In this document: piece by piece, positions 5,700 through 6,037 of the stretch
Position numbering within the stretch: position 1 is the stretch's first letter
Layout of the letters: the number at the start of each line of letters is the position of its first letter
Assembly: GCA_030824255.1 (NCBI GenBank)
Contig: JAVBYB010000389.1
Coordinates: forward strand, 1-6,037
Reading direction: 5' to 3'
Origin: a bacterium
Lineage (GTDB): Bacteria > Pseudomonadota > Alphaproteobacteria > Caulobacterales > Hyphomonadaceae
Length of the DNA: 6,037 bases
Translations under genes and position numbers: made by a program
The notes under the pieces: model-generated
What the model was told of the DNA's origin: nothing
Seen by the model: the letters and a program-made list of their open reading frames with translations, nothing else
Database searches by the model: none

Positions 5700-6037
5700 T
5701 CAGCCTCGCGCTGCTACATCATAGACCATCAGCAACGTGCGCTGCCGGGCCGCGAAATTATCGTCCGACACGACGAACAGCCGAATGCCTCCATCCGGCA
5801 TGGCCTTCGCCGCGATCCCCTCGAAATTGTCGATCGTCAGGAACACGTTCATCTGTGCCAGCACGCGCGACACAGCAGGCTGGAATCGCGCACGTGCGCG
5901 CTCATCCAGCTCGCCCATAACGCGCGCAGGCAGGTTTGACTGGTCCAGGCCGCGCTGAAACCGCGTTTCGACGATCATGATCGCATTGCTGGCCAGCGCG
6001 CTGCGAGAGCGGTGCAGGCTATACACGCGCACATCAT
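5700..6037 (-). CDS. C-terminal part of a phytase-like esterase (PF13449-type) protein, truncated by the window edge
   Basis: Only the last 112 or so codons are visible; the frame is open through the right edge at 6037, so the start lies outside the window. The GTG at 6032 is an internal codon, not a convincing start. The sequence TIDNFEGIAA, then PDGGIRLFVVSDDNFAARQRTLLMVYDV near the end, matches the typical C-terminal pattern of the 'esterase-like activity of phytase' family (DNFEG...SDDNF...QRTLL). These are usually exported beta-propeller-like proteins of about 300-400 residues. IMIVETRFQRG upstream fits the blade preceding it. The exact substrate of such proteins is poorly known. It converges on the small exported protein gene, with the strong hairpin between. 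Confidence 0.75.
   Translation of the reverse strand, partial: DVRVYSLHRSRSALASNAIMIVETRFQRGLDQSNLPARVMGELDERARARFQPAVSRVLAQMNVFLTIDNFEGIAAKAMPDGGIRLFVVSDDNFAARQRTLLMVYDVAARG

Noticed and set aside
1..6037. A complete new defence, mobile or biosynthetic system
   Set aside because: No nuclease, transposase, integrase, toxin-antitoxin pair, reverse transcriptase or biosynthetic cluster is visible; the genes are ordinary families or single uncharacterised envelope proteins.

Overview
The window is a GC-rich, densely coded piece of a bacterial chromosome. Codon use, short spacers, Tat- and lipoprotein-type export signals and the gene types suggest an alphaproteobacterium, perhaps from the Hyphomonadaceae or sphingomonad side. 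That placement is an inference from general character, not from a marker gene. Seven protein genes are supported, one of them cut by the right edge. I see no rRNA, tRNA, CRISPR array, insertion sequence or prophage gene, and no gene-free stretch longer than about 205 bases.

Layout, left to right. A LOG-family (TIGR00730-like) nucleotide-hydrolase-type gene runs rightward (44-922). It converges, with a 7-base gap, on a leftward gene for an unusual TetR-type regulator carrying two complete TetR DNA-binding domains in one chain (930-2168). Upstream of that, also leftward, are an uncharacterised lipoprotein of about 405 residues (2259-3476), a second, smaller lipoprotein with a beta-rich C-terminal domain (3611-4144), and a Tat-type dienelactone-hydrolase-family enzyme (4156-5070). 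The last two form a tightly coupled pair: the hydrolase stop codon is part of the ribosome-binding site of the lipoprotein gene. Short hairpins in the gaps suggest that the large lipoprotein and the TetR gene may be separate transcription units.

A divergent intergenic region of about 205 bases (5071-5274) separates the hydrolase operon from a rightward gene for a 96-residue exported protein (5275-5565). This region is the most structured non-coding DNA here. It holds four YTGAC[C/G] words at an exact 16-base period, two dyad-symmetric sites built from the same half-site, and a separate 8+8 inverted repeat in the hydrolase leader. The small gene ends at a perfect 12-bp GC stem-loop. Beyond it, running leftward from the right edge, is the C-terminal part of a phytase-like esterase (PF13449-type) protein.

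Much of the coding capacity from 2259 rightward is for the cell envelope: two lipoproteins, a Tat-type hydrolase and a small periplasmic protein. No complete known pathway is encoded, and I do not see convincing evidence of a new multi-gene system. The best candidates for follow-up are the double-TetR regulator, the phased operator-like array, and the hydrolase-lipoprotein pair.
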